From Flavobacterium sp. ov086 (GTDB taxonomy: Bacteria; Bacteroidota; Bacteroidia; Flavobacteriales; Flavobacteriaceae): a DNA stretch of 64,000 nt. Below are positions 22,971 to 31,528 of this stretch, one piece after another; within the stretch, counting starts at the first letter, position 1, and every line of letters starts with the position of its first letter. The translations under genes were made by a program, and so were the position numbers. The stretch covers positions 119,470 to 183,469 of the forward strand of contig NZ_FZNL01000010.1 in the NCBI RefSeq assembly GCF_900187965.1. Reading direction: 5' to 3'. The notes beneath the pieces were generated by a model that did no database searches, was not told the origin of the DNA, and saw nothing but the letters and a program-made list of their open reading frames with translations.

Positions 22971-25376
22971 TTACCAGTTTATTTCTAAACTTTCGCCTTT
23001 TTTCAACGTAATGTTTTGCTTTTTATCTCCGTTAATCAACGTTGTTTTTCCGCCAAGTTTAGAGAAAACAACAACTTTCTTTAAGGTTTTATTCTCCCAA
23101 TTCATCTCAATTTCGAATCCGCCACGAGCGCAGATTCCTTTTACAGTTCCGGTTTCCCAAGCATCTGGCAAAGCAGGTAATAATCTGATTTCATTTTCGT
23201 CAGATTGAACCAACATTTCGGCAACAGCTGCGGCTCCACCAAAATTTCCATCGATTTGAAATGGCGGATGTGCGTCGAATAAATTCGGATATGTTCCTCC
23301 GCCTCTTCTTGGTTTCTCTGTTTTTTTTCCGTCCGGATCAACATATCTTAATAATTCTCTGAACATTTTGTAGGCACGATTTCCGTCCCAAAGTCTTGCC
23401 CAAAGATTAATTCTCCAGCCTTTTGACCATCCGGTTGTTTCATCCCCTTTTATTTCGAGTGTTTTCTTAGCAGCTTCGGCTAAATCCGGCGTTTTTAATG
23501 GTGTAATATGATCGCCCGGAAAAAGTCCGAATAAATGCGATTGATGACGGTGTTGTGGTTCTTCGTCATTCCAATCGAAATACCATTCTTGCAGATTTCC
23601 TTTTTTACCAATTTGGTACGGATGAAATTTCGAAAGTGCCACTTGAAGTTTTGCTCTGAAATCGGCATCGATATTTAGAACTTCTGAGGCTTTGATTGTC
23701 TTCTCAAAACATTCTCTAATCATTGCCAAATCTGCGGTTCCGCCATACATTGTTGCTCCAATAAAACCGTCTGGCGCGATAAATTTGTTCTCCGGCGAAG
23801 TAGATGGCGATGTAATTAGGTTTCCATTTTTATCTAAAATCATCCATCCTAAAAAGAATTGTGAAGCTCCTTTCATGATTGGATATCCTTCATTTTTTAG
23901 GTAATTTTTGTCTTGGGTAAAAACATAATGTTCCCATACATGTGTGCTCAGCCAAGCGCCGGATAGTGGCCAACAAGCCCAACTTGGATCTTCTTTTCCA
24001 AATTGTCCAACGGGATTGGTCATTGCCCAAATATCAGAATTGTGTGCCGATGCCCAACCTTCATTGACTCCGTAAAAAGTCTTTGCCGTAACTTTTCCGG
24101 TTACCGAAAGATTTTTAATAAAAGATAAAAGCGGCAAATGCATTTCTGAAAGATTAGTGTTTTCTGCCAGCCAATAATTTTCTTCAAGATTGATATTCAT
24201 CGTGTAATTACTGCTCCATGGCGGATTTAGATATGGATTCCAAATTCCTTGTAAATTTGCCGGAACGCCCATTGTTCGGGAACTGCTTATCAGCAAATAA
24301 CGTCCGAAATTGAAATATAGAATTTCAAGATTTTTATCTTCTTTACCATCAGCGTAGCGTAATAAACGTTCATCTGTTGGTAAATCCGGTGCGGTTGTTT
24401 TTCCTAAATCTAAAGTAACACGGTTGTAGAATTTTTGATAATCGGCAATATGAGATTCTTTTAATTGATCGAATGGTTTTGCAAATGACTTGTTCAGGTT
24501 TTGCAATGCAATTGCTACGTCGTCTAAGCCTTCTGTTGCTGGATTTTTGTCAAAACCATTAAAGCTTGTTGCAACAGAAACATAAATAATAGCTTCTGTC
24601 GCATCTTTTAAAGTTAATGTTTGTCCGAAACTTGTAATTTTTCCGTCCGTTTTTTTAATTTGGACTAAAGTGGTAAATCTTGTTCCTCTTTCTTTTATGT
24701 CAAGATATTTTGGTAAAACAGTATATCCCGGATTTTCATGAATTGGCGCAGAACCAGTCATTCCCAAAATATTATTTCTTACTTCAACATTTGATTTTAG
24801 TAAGCTCTTTAAATTAATATCAAAATTTAAAGCTCCTTTATGATCGCTTGTCAATTTGATGACCATAATTTGATCCGGAGCCGAAACAAAATATTCACGG
24901 GTATATTTTATGCCGGCCATTTCGTAACTTACTTTTGATATTGCATTCGAAATATCCAGTTCGCGATGGTAATTTACAGCTTTTCCTTTTTCGGAATTAT
25001 TAATTTCTAACGTTCCTAAAGGCGCAAATGATTCGGAGTTTTTACCCTGAATTTTTTTATTGAGTTCCTCTGCCAGTTTATAGTTTTCGTTTTTGAGTGC
25101 TTCACGAATTGCTGGAATATTTTTGTAAGCTTCGGGATTCATTTTTGCATTTACAGGTTCTCCTGACCAAAGTGTGGCATCGTTCAAATAAATTTTATCT
25201 GAATTTGCACCGCCAAAAACGGTCGCTCCCATTTTTCCGTTTCCTAGAACTAAACTTTCTTCAAAATATTCAGCAGGCTGATTGTACCACAAAACATGAT
25301 TGGATTGTGCCGTAATGTTTGTACAGAAAGATGTGATTAGTAAAATGAAAAATGTTCTTGTGAGGTTTTGATTCAT
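22971..25376 (-). CDS. Glycoside hydrolase family 95 (alpha-L-fucosidase / alpha-L-galactosidase type)
   Basis: An 801-residue protein with a signal peptide (MNQNLTRTFFILLITSFCTNITA), so exported. The N-terminal domain starts LWYNQPAEYFEESLVLGNGKMGA, the standard GH95 opening. The (alpha/alpha)6 barrel includes NLQGIWNPYLNPPWSSNYTMN, a segment with a catalytic-site asparagine region, and the late QIDGNFGGAAAVAEML with a catalytic aspartate. GH95 enzymes remove alpha-1,2-fucose or alpha-L-galactose. In this locus that fits terminal fucose on xyloglucan side chains. It is the last gene of the - strand enzyme series, 175 bases after the esterase gene. Confidence 0.95.
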   Translation of the reverse strand: MNQNLTRTFFILLITSFCTNITAQSNHVLWYNQPAEYFEESLVLGNGKMGATVFGGANSDKIYLNDATLWSGEPVNAKMNPEAYKNIPAIREALKNENYKLAEELNKKIQGKNSESFAPLGTLEINNSEKGKAVNYHRELDISNAISKVSYEMAGIKYTREYFVSAPDQIMVIKLTSDHKGALNFDINLKSLLKSNVEVRNNILGMTGSAPIHENPGYTVLPKYLDIKERGTRFTTLVQIKKTDGKITSFGQTLTLKDATEAIIYVSVATSFNGFDKNPATEGLDDVAIALQNLNKSFAKPFDQLKESHIADYQKFYNRVTLDLGKTTAPDLPTDERLLRYADGKEDKNLEILYFNFGRYLLISSSRTMGVPANLQGIWNPYLNPPWSSNYTMNINLEENYWLAENTNLSEMHLPLLSFIKNLSVTGKVTAKTFYGVNEGWASAHNSDIWAMTNPVGQFGKEDPSWACWPLSGAWLSTHVWEHYVFTQDKNYLKNEGYPIMKGASQFFLGWMILDKNGNLITSPSTSPENKFIAPDGFIGATMYGGTADLAMIRECFEKTIKASEVLNIDADFRAKLQVALSKFHPYQIGKKGNLQEWYFDWNDEEPQHRHQSHLFGLFPGDHITPLKTPDLAEAAKKTLEIKGDETTGWSKGWRINLWARLWDGNRAYKMFRELLRYVDPDGKKTEKPRRGGGTYPNLFDAHPPFQIDGNFGGAAAVAEMLVQSDENEIRLLPALPDAWETGTVKGICARGGFEIEMNWENKTLKKVVVFSKLGGKTTLINGDKKQNITLKKGESLEINW

Positions 25377-25406
25377 TTTTTGATGCGTTTTAATGTTAAC
25401 GTTCAG

Positions 25407-25492
25407 ATGTTCCTATGGAACATTATTACGGGTGTTATTTCTTGTCAACGGATTTCATCCGTTGTTACCAACCAATTGTTCCTAGCGGAACA
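25407..25492. repeat. REP-like repeat block, third copy
   Basis: Three palindromes lie in the gap between the esterase and GH95 genes: ATGTTCC-TAT-GGAACAT at 25407-25423, CAACGGAT-TTC-ATCCGTTG at 25446-25464, and TGTTCC-TAGC-GGAACA at 25477-25492. The GTTCC/GGAAC core is shared with 1926-2098 and 8257-8330. Confidence 0.8.
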
Positions 25493-25551
25493 TTTTTTAG
25501 TGCAATCCGAAGAACTTTCACAATTTACCTTTTACTTTTTACAAATTAAAA

Positions 25552-27501
25552 TTATTTACTAACCTTATATGTTTCGTTTGCCGTAATCATTTCCCAATTG
25601 TCAGTTCTGAAAGGTGATGCCGGGAATTTTTCTTTGTTGAAAAGATTAATTTCTGTATCATCATCTGCCCAACCGTAATGAACGGCAACGGGATTTTTTA
25701 CTTCGTCGCTGGAAACGATTATTTTGTTGTCTTTTATTATCGCTTTCGCGGAATGAAAAACTTTGTCAGCACCAGCGATTTCAAATCCTTTTATGTTTAG
25801 TGAATTGTCCGAAGTTGATAATCCGGAACCGATATTATTGAACGTAAGAATGATTTGATTTCCTTTTATTTCCTGAGATTTATAAGTTGGTCCGCTGTAA
25901 ACTTGCTTTTTATTATAAACATTATTCAATGCAATTGCCGCCAAACGCAATCCAACGTCTTGTTTGTTTGTTGGATGAATGTCTTTTGCATTACCAATAT
26001 CCGTGGTTACAGCCATTCCGGTGTTTGGTAGTTTTAAAGTTTCGGTTTGTGCTTCACGTAATTCTGCCCAACGGCTTCCCACTTTACTGTTGCCATTGAA
26101 TTCATTGAAAGTTGATAATTGTACGAAGTAAAAAGGAAAATTGCCTTGTTTCCATTTTGTTCGCCAATCTGTGATCATTAACGGAAATGCTTTTTTGTAT
26201 TGTTTTGCGCGCCAAACATTGGCTTCGCCCTGATACCATAAAACACCTTCGATCGCATAAGGAACCAATGGATTTACCATTGCATTATATAATAACGATG
26301 GATAACTGTTTGGTGAAACTGCAATTTTTACTTGCACTACATTAAATTTCCAAAGTCCTTCAAGAGGAATATTGTTGTCTTTAAACTGAATTTTCAGATC
26401 GGCTGGATCGCCATAAATTCCGCCGCCGCCCGAGTAATCTGCAATTCGAACTGAGATTACATTTTTTCCTTCTTTTAATGTTCCTGCGGGAATTTTATAA
26501 ACTCTTAAGGCTTCCCAACTTTTATTGGTTCCAACCTCAACTCCATTTACGTATGTAATATCTTCGTCGTCAACTTTTGCAAGATGCAAAACGGCTTCGC
26601 TTTTTGCTTGTTCAGCAGTTAAAGTAATTGTTTTTCGCATCCAGACCACACCATCAATATTGCCTATTTGTTGGTTTTCCCATAATGATGGTACTTTTAT
26701 TTCCGGCCAATTTTTATCATTAAAACTGAATGCTGCAAATTGGTTTTCGTTTTCCATAGTAACATCAAAACCCTGAACTTTCTTTATATTATCTAAAACT
26801 GATTTTTTATAGACTTCAAAAACCGCATCTATATTAACTTGAGGAACATCGGCAATCATGGCTTTAAAGTCATTGCTTTTTTCGAATGCTTCGCGACTTG
26901 TCCAGGTTTCTACATTTGTTCCACCCCAGGATGTGTTGATGATTCCAATTGGGATTTTTAATTCGGCATATAATTTCTTGGCAAAATAATAGCCCACAGC
27001 GGTAAAATTTCCAACATTTTCTTTGTTAGAAACTTGCCATTTTCCTGCTTTTAAATCTTCTTTTGGCAATCCGCTTAAATCTTGTGCGACTCCAAAATGA
27101 CGAATCATTGGGTAATTAGAATCGGCTATTTCTTTTTCGGAATTCTTAGTTTTAAAAACCTGAAATTCCATATTTGATTGTCCGCTGCAAATCCAAACTT
27201 CTCCAACCAAAACATCTTTTATGATGATTTTATTTTTTCCTGTAATAATTAATTCAAATGGTCCACCCGCTTTTTCAGCAGACAGTTTTATCATCCATTT
27301 TCCGTTTTTATCGGCTTGAATAGTTTTGATTTGTTTGTTAAAATGAACCTCAACTTTTTCATTGGCATCTGCAAAACCCCAAACCGGAATTTCTTTGTTG
27401 CGCTGCAATACCATTCCGTCAGAAAACAACAAAGGCATTCGCACATTTGCACTTGCCATTATACTGAATATCAGAAAAATAAATATTATATATTTTTTCA
27501 T
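25552..27501 (-). CDS. Sialate O-acetylesterase-type SGNH esterase (xyloglucan acetylesterase candidate)
   Basis: A 649-residue exported protein with a signal peptide (MKKYIIFIFLIFSIMASA). The SGNH hydrolase is split by an inserted galactose-binding jelly-roll: the nucleophile is in VWICSGQSNMEFQV at about residues 106-119, the insert runs near residues 255-375 (with WMRKTITL and DEDITYVNGVEVGTN), and the catalytic Asp and His are in DIHPTNKQDVGLRL. The family was named for sialic acid, but members in plant-glycan loci remove acetyl groups from hemicellulose. With fucosidase and galactosidase neighbours, acetylated galactose of xyloglucan is a plausible substrate, by inference. Confidence 0.92.
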   Translation of the reverse strand: MKKYIIFIFLIFSIMASANVRMPLLFSDGMVLQRNKEIPVWGFADANEKVEVHFNKQIKTIQADKNGKWMIKLSAEKAGGPFELIITGKNKIIIKDVLVGEVWICSGQSNMEFQVFKTKNSEKEIADSNYPMIRHFGVAQDLSGLPKEDLKAGKWQVSNKENVGNFTAVGYYFAKKLYAELKIPIGIINTSWGGTNVETWTSREAFEKSNDFKAMIADVPQVNIDAVFEVYKKSVLDNIKKVQGFDVTMENENQFAAFSFNDKNWPEIKVPSLWENQQIGNIDGVVWMRKTITLTAEQAKSEAVLHLAKVDDEDITYVNGVEVGTNKSWEALRVYKIPAGTLKEGKNVISVRIADYSGGGGIYGDPADLKIQFKDNNIPLEGLWKFNVVQVKIAVSPNSYPSLLYNAMVNPLVPYAIEGVLWYQGEANVWRAKQYKKAFPLMITDWRTKWKQGNFPFYFVQLSTFNEFNGNSKVGSRWAELREAQTETLKLPNTGMAVTTDIGNAKDIHPTNKQDVGLRLAAIALNNVYNKKQVYSGPTYKSQEIKGNQIILTFNNIGSGLSTSDNSLNIKGFEIAGADKVFHSAKAIIKDNKIIVSSDEVKNPVAVHYGWADDDTEINLFNKEKFPASPFRTDNWEMITANETYKVSK

Positions 27502-27613
27502 TTTGCCTGTTTTAAATTGTTTTAAACCACATAAGTGATATAAGTAAACATAATATCTATTAAGCTAAAAACTTAAATTTACTTATATCACTTACATGGT
27601 GAATTTAAGTTTT

Positions 27614-29122
27614 TTATTGTAATCCTTCTTTCAAAGCGGTTAATGCCTGAGTATCAAAAACAGTATTATTGCTTCTGTCAAAGATTCCGAAACCTTTGTC
27701 ACCAAGACTTCCTTCATCCCAATAAAAAGGCAATAAACCATTTGCTTTGGCTTTTTGTACCACCGTTTTTAAATAGTATGCTCTTGAAGCTAAATGCAAA
27801 GTTAAGGCATCGCCAGTTAAAGTTGTACGACGAATGGCGCCAAATTCTCCTAACAAAACCGGAATTCCTTTGTCGACAAATTGAGTTTTCATTAGTTTGA
27901 AGTTTTTCTCCAAATCTGTTTCTTCTCCCCAATTTGCATTTCGTTCTGTATCTGTTGTTGAGTGATAATTTGCTCCCCAATAATAGAACATTTTTCCCCA
28001 GGTTTCGTCCTTGGTTAAACCGGCAAAATTCCAAGGAGAATAATAATGTACTTCAACCATCATTCGGCTTGTTGCTGAATCTGTCGGTAAAGTCAACATT
28101 AGTTTATTTGTTTTCTCAATGTCTGTCGATGGCCCCTGAACTACTAAAGTACGATAAGCGTTTTTTCCTCCGGTAGAACGAACTGCATTTATAAAGGTTT
28201 GATGATAAGAAGTTAAAACTGCCATTTGTGTAGCATCTTCAACCGCTGGTTCATTTGCACTTGCAAAAAGTAAATGTTCATCAAAACCGCGTAATTGTGT
28301 TGCAATTTGTTCCCAAAAAGCTTTTTGTTTGGCATTGTTTTCAACTTTTTTGGCTTCGGTAATGTTGTTTTCCAACCAACCGCCGTCCCAGTGAATATTT
28401 ACCAGAACATACATATCGTTATCTACACAATATTGCACCACTTCTTTGACTCTGTTTAACCAATCGGCTTTGATTTTGGCTGTAGCCGAATTTTCTAAAT
28501 ATTGGTTCCATGAACACGGAATTCTAATCGCATTAAATCCGTTTGCTTTTACTGCGTCGATTAGTGCTTTTGTAACTTTTGGATTTCCCCAGGCAGTTTC
28601 CCCTCCTGTTGCTTCCATTGTGTTTCCAATATTCCAACCTAGTTTTATTTTTGCGCCTAGTTGTGCCGCAGTGCTGCTCATTCCTGAATTATCTGCGGCA
28701 ATTGGATTTGTATTATAACTTGGATATAAACCAACAACAGCTGCTCCTACTTGTGAAACTGAAATCTGAACCGAAGGAGCTTCACTTGAATTTAACGTTA
28801 AAACAGCCGTTCTTACTTCGGCAGTTGTATTCTCAGAAGCGATTACTTTAACCATAACTGATCCTGTACCTCCTGTCGACTGACTTAATTGTAGCCAGTT
28901 TGTGTTAGAACTCGTAATGGTCCATGTTTTGACATTTGCAGTTACCTTTATTACAGCTTCGTTGCCTTTACTAACAAAATCAATTTTATTAGTATCTACA
29001 GTCAACGTTTTTTGGGCCGTTTTTGCATCTGCCGCATCTTTGTCTGAACTGCAAGCCCAAATACTAAAAAAAGGCAAACATAAAAGAGCACTATACAGGT
29101 AACATTTTACAATAATTTTCAT
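27614..29122 (-). CDS. BACON-GH5 endo-glucanase lipoprotein (endo-xyloglucanase candidate)
   Basis: A 502-residue surface lipoprotein: the signal ends LCLPFFSIWAC, with the lipid-bearing cysteine near residue 24. A BACON domain follows at about residues 35-130 (LTVDTNKIDF ... WTITSSNTNWLQLS ... VQISVSQVG). The GH5 barrel then has GWNIGNTMEA, IRIPCSWNQYL, the acid/base glutamate in ASANEPAVED and the nucleophile glutamate in VLLGEFGAIRR, matching GH5 subfamily 4. The same domain order occurs in the Bacteroides xyloglucan locus endo-enzyme. It is one base from the GH3 gene upstream, implying coupling. Confidence 0.94.
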   Translation of the reverse strand: MKIIVKCYLYSALLCLPFFSIWACSSDKDAADAKTAQKTLTVDTNKIDFVSKGNEAVIKVTANVKTWTITSSNTNWLQLSQSTGGTGSVMVKVIASENTTAEVRTAVLTLNSSEAPSVQISVSQVGAAVVGLYPSYNTNPIAADNSGMSSTAAQLGAKIKLGWNIGNTMEATGGETAWGNPKVTKALIDAVKANGFNAIRIPCSWNQYLENSATAKIKADWLNRVKEVVQYCVDNDMYVLVNIHWDGGWLENNITEAKKVENNAKQKAFWEQIATQLRGFDEHLLFASANEPAVEDATQMAVLTSYHQTFINAVRSTGGKNAYRTLVVQGPSTDIEKTNKLMLTLPTDSATSRMMVEVHYYSPWNFAGLTKDETWGKMFYYWGANYHSTTDTERNANWGEETDLEKNFKLMKTQFVDKGIPVLLGEFGAIRRTTLTGDALTLHLASRAYYLKTVVQKAKANGLLPFYWDEGSLGDKGFGIFDRSNNTVFDTQALTALKEGLQ

Positions 29123-29123
29123 T

Positions 29124-31373
29124 TTATTTGATTGTTACCGAGATTTCTTTTTTGATATCTCTTGAAGAGTTTCCTAACTTCAAAGTGTATTTACCTGGTT
29201 CAACAGTCCATTTTTTAGCCGCTACATCATAATATGCTAATTCTTTTACCGGAATCTTGATCGTTACTGTATTTGAACTTCCTGCTTTTACCAGTATTTT
29301 TTGGAATCCTTTTAGTTCTTGTGCAGCACGGGTAATTTTTGAATCTGATTTTGAAGTGTACAATTGAACTACTTCTTTACCATCGACTTTTCCTGTGTTT
29401 TTTACATCTACAGAAACTGAAATTGTTTCGTTTTGAGCATACGAAGCTTTGTCTGATTTTGCATTATCAAAAGCAAAAGTGGTGTATGATAATCCGTATC
29501 CAAAAGGATATAACGGTGCAATATTTTTAGTATCGAACCAACGGTATCCTATTAAAATTCCCTCTGCATAGTTTACTGTTTTTCCACCTGGGAAACTATT
29601 TGTTGCATGCGCAGGTGAATCCATAATATTTTTAGGCATTGTCCACGGTAATTTTCCTGATGGATTTACTTTTCCTAAAATTACATCTGCAAGAGCGTTT
29701 CCTCCTTCAGATCCATTAAACCAACTCCATACTAATGCCGAAGTTTTTTTACTGACTGCATCAATATCAAAAGGTGCTCCGGCAATCATAACAACAATAG
29801 TCTTTGGATTAACTGCCAATACTTTCTGAATCAATTCTTCTTGTCCAAATGGTAATTTTAAGTTTCTACGATCTGAAGCTTCTGTTTCATAATCACGATT
29901 TGAACCTGCAAAAATAATTGCAACATCAGATTTTTTAGCAGCTTCTACGGCTTCTAATACTTTTGCCGGATCTAATTGATCGATTGTTACGGGACCATTT
30001 AGGGTAATATCTCCTAATTTCCCTTTGTTCTTAACATCATAACGCTCTAAATATCCTTCGGCATAATTAATTTTTATGGATGATGGCAATCTGTTTTTTA
30101 AACCTTCAAGTGGTGTAATTTCTCTCTTTGTTTTTACACCTGCGCCAAATCCGCCAAGGGCATTTTTCTTCGTTGCATTGTTTCCAATTACGGCGATAGA
30201 TTTTACTCCGTCCAGTTTTAATGGCAATGCATTATTTTCGTTTTTCAATAAAACGATGTCTTCTGTTGCAATTTTGTAAGCATCCTGATAATGTGCTTCT
30301 GTCGAAATACTTCCTTTTACACGGTCTTTACTTTGGCTTCCCATCGCTTTTACCTGAAATAAAGTGCGTAAAATTCTTTTTACGTGTTTATCCAATTCTG
30401 CTTCTGAGATTTCTTTGTTTTTAGCAGCTGCGATTAGTTTATCGGCAAGAAAAAATTCGTTGAATGGTTTTGGAGTTCCCATTTCAATATCCAAACCACT
30501 TTCTAAAGATTTTACTGTAGAATGTACCGCTGCCCAATCTGAAACTACAACGCCTTTGAATCCCCATTCGTCACGTAATATTTTGTTTAACATATAATCA
30601 TTTTCACATAAATATTCGCCTCTGAATTTGTTGTAAGCGCCCATTATGGCATAAGCGTGAGCTTCTTTTATTGATGCTTCAAAAGCTGGAAGATAAATTT
30701 CACGAAGTGTACGTTCATCAATTTGTACATCAACAAAATCACGATTTGTTTCCTGATTGTTTGCTGCAAAGTGTTTTACGCAAGCCATAACATCGTTGTC
30801 TTGTAAACCAACAATTAATGGCACTGCAATTTTTTTGTTCAAAAACGGATCTTCAGACATATATTCATACGTTCTTCCGCCAAGTGGTGTTCTCACCATA
30901 TTGATTGCCGGCGAAAGCAGCATATCTTTATCACGAGCACGCAATTCCTGTCCTACACTATTTCCAAAAGTATATGCCATGTCAGCATTCCAGGTTGCAG
31001 CCAAACCGCCGCCTGCAGGATAATAGGTTGCAAAATCATTTGTTAATCCTGCCGGAGCCCAATTGTCACGAGAAATTTCTTCACGAACTCCTAACGGTCC
31101 ATCGGCCATTTTTAGTTCCGGAATTCCCAAACGTTTTACACCGCCAGATGTGAACATGCTGTTTCCGTGTAACATTCCGATTTTTTCTTCAAGTGTCATT
31201 TGAGAAACCAGTTTGTCGATTTCGGCATCAAATTCTGATCCTATTTCTTTGCCTTTGTATTCTTTCTGAACGGAATCAGAAGTATCAGAATCTGAACTTT
31301 GTGCATCTTTTTTACATGAAGTAAAAGCTGCAAAAGCTATCGCTAGTGAGAGGTATATGATTTTGTTTTTCAT
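29124..31373 (-). CDS. GH3 beta-glucosidase lipoprotein
   Basis: A 749-residue protein with a lipoprotein signal (LAIAFAAFTSC, cysteine at about residue 20). The GH3 barrel carries HFAANNQE and the nucleophile aspartate in GVVVSDWAAVHS. The C-terminal alpha/beta sandwich (AVIGNNATKKNALGGFGAG ...) and a fibronectin-III-like end (YGLSYTTFAF ... DVKNTGKVDGKEVVQLY) complete the three-domain layout. It should cleave terminal beta-glucose from xyloglucan or cello-oligosaccharides. It is upstream of the GH5 gene with a 1-base gap. The 155-base gap before it has no strong terminator. Confidence 0.94.
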   Translation of the reverse strand: MKNKIIYLSLAIAFAAFTSCKKDAQSSDSDTSDSVQKEYKGKEIGSEFDAEIDKLVSQMTLEEKIGMLHGNSMFTSGGVKRLGIPELKMADGPLGVREEISRDNWAPAGLTNDFATYYPAGGGLAATWNADMAYTFGNSVGQELRARDKDMLLSPAINMVRTPLGGRTYEYMSEDPFLNKKIAVPLIVGLQDNDVMACVKHFAANNQETNRDFVDVQIDERTLREIYLPAFEASIKEAHAYAIMGAYNKFRGEYLCENDYMLNKILRDEWGFKGVVVSDWAAVHSTVKSLESGLDIEMGTPKPFNEFFLADKLIAAAKNKEISEAELDKHVKRILRTLFQVKAMGSQSKDRVKGSISTEAHYQDAYKIATEDIVLLKNENNALPLKLDGVKSIAVIGNNATKKNALGGFGAGVKTKREITPLEGLKNRLPSSIKINYAEGYLERYDVKNKGKLGDITLNGPVTIDQLDPAKVLEAVEAAKKSDVAIIFAGSNRDYETEASDRRNLKLPFGQEELIQKVLAVNPKTIVVMIAGAPFDIDAVSKKTSALVWSWFNGSEGGNALADVILGKVNPSGKLPWTMPKNIMDSPAHATNSFPGGKTVNYAEGILIGYRWFDTKNIAPLYPFGYGLSYTTFAFDNAKSDKASYAQNETISVSVDVKNTGKVDGKEVVQLYTSKSDSKITRAAQELKGFQKILVKAGSSNTVTIKIPVKELAYYDVAAKKWTVEPGKYTLKLGNSSRDIKKEISVTIK

Positions 31374-31528
31374 GCTTAATAAATTTATTTTTAGTTTTTA
31401 GATCGTTATTTTTAGGATTTAAAGTTTACAAAATTCAATAAGAAAACATCATTCTCATTGATTTTAAAATCTTTACTAAATCTCCCTTTTGTATTAATTG
31501 TATTTTTTTTAGTTGCAATCAAATTGCA

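Noticed and set aside
22852..23208. 118-codon frame over the end of GH95
   Set aside because: It begins in the CGCGGATAAAA repeats and is antisense to the conserved GH95 C terminus.
27643..28851. Several + strand frames opposite GH5
   Set aside because: They are antisense shadows of a gene with all GH5 motifs.
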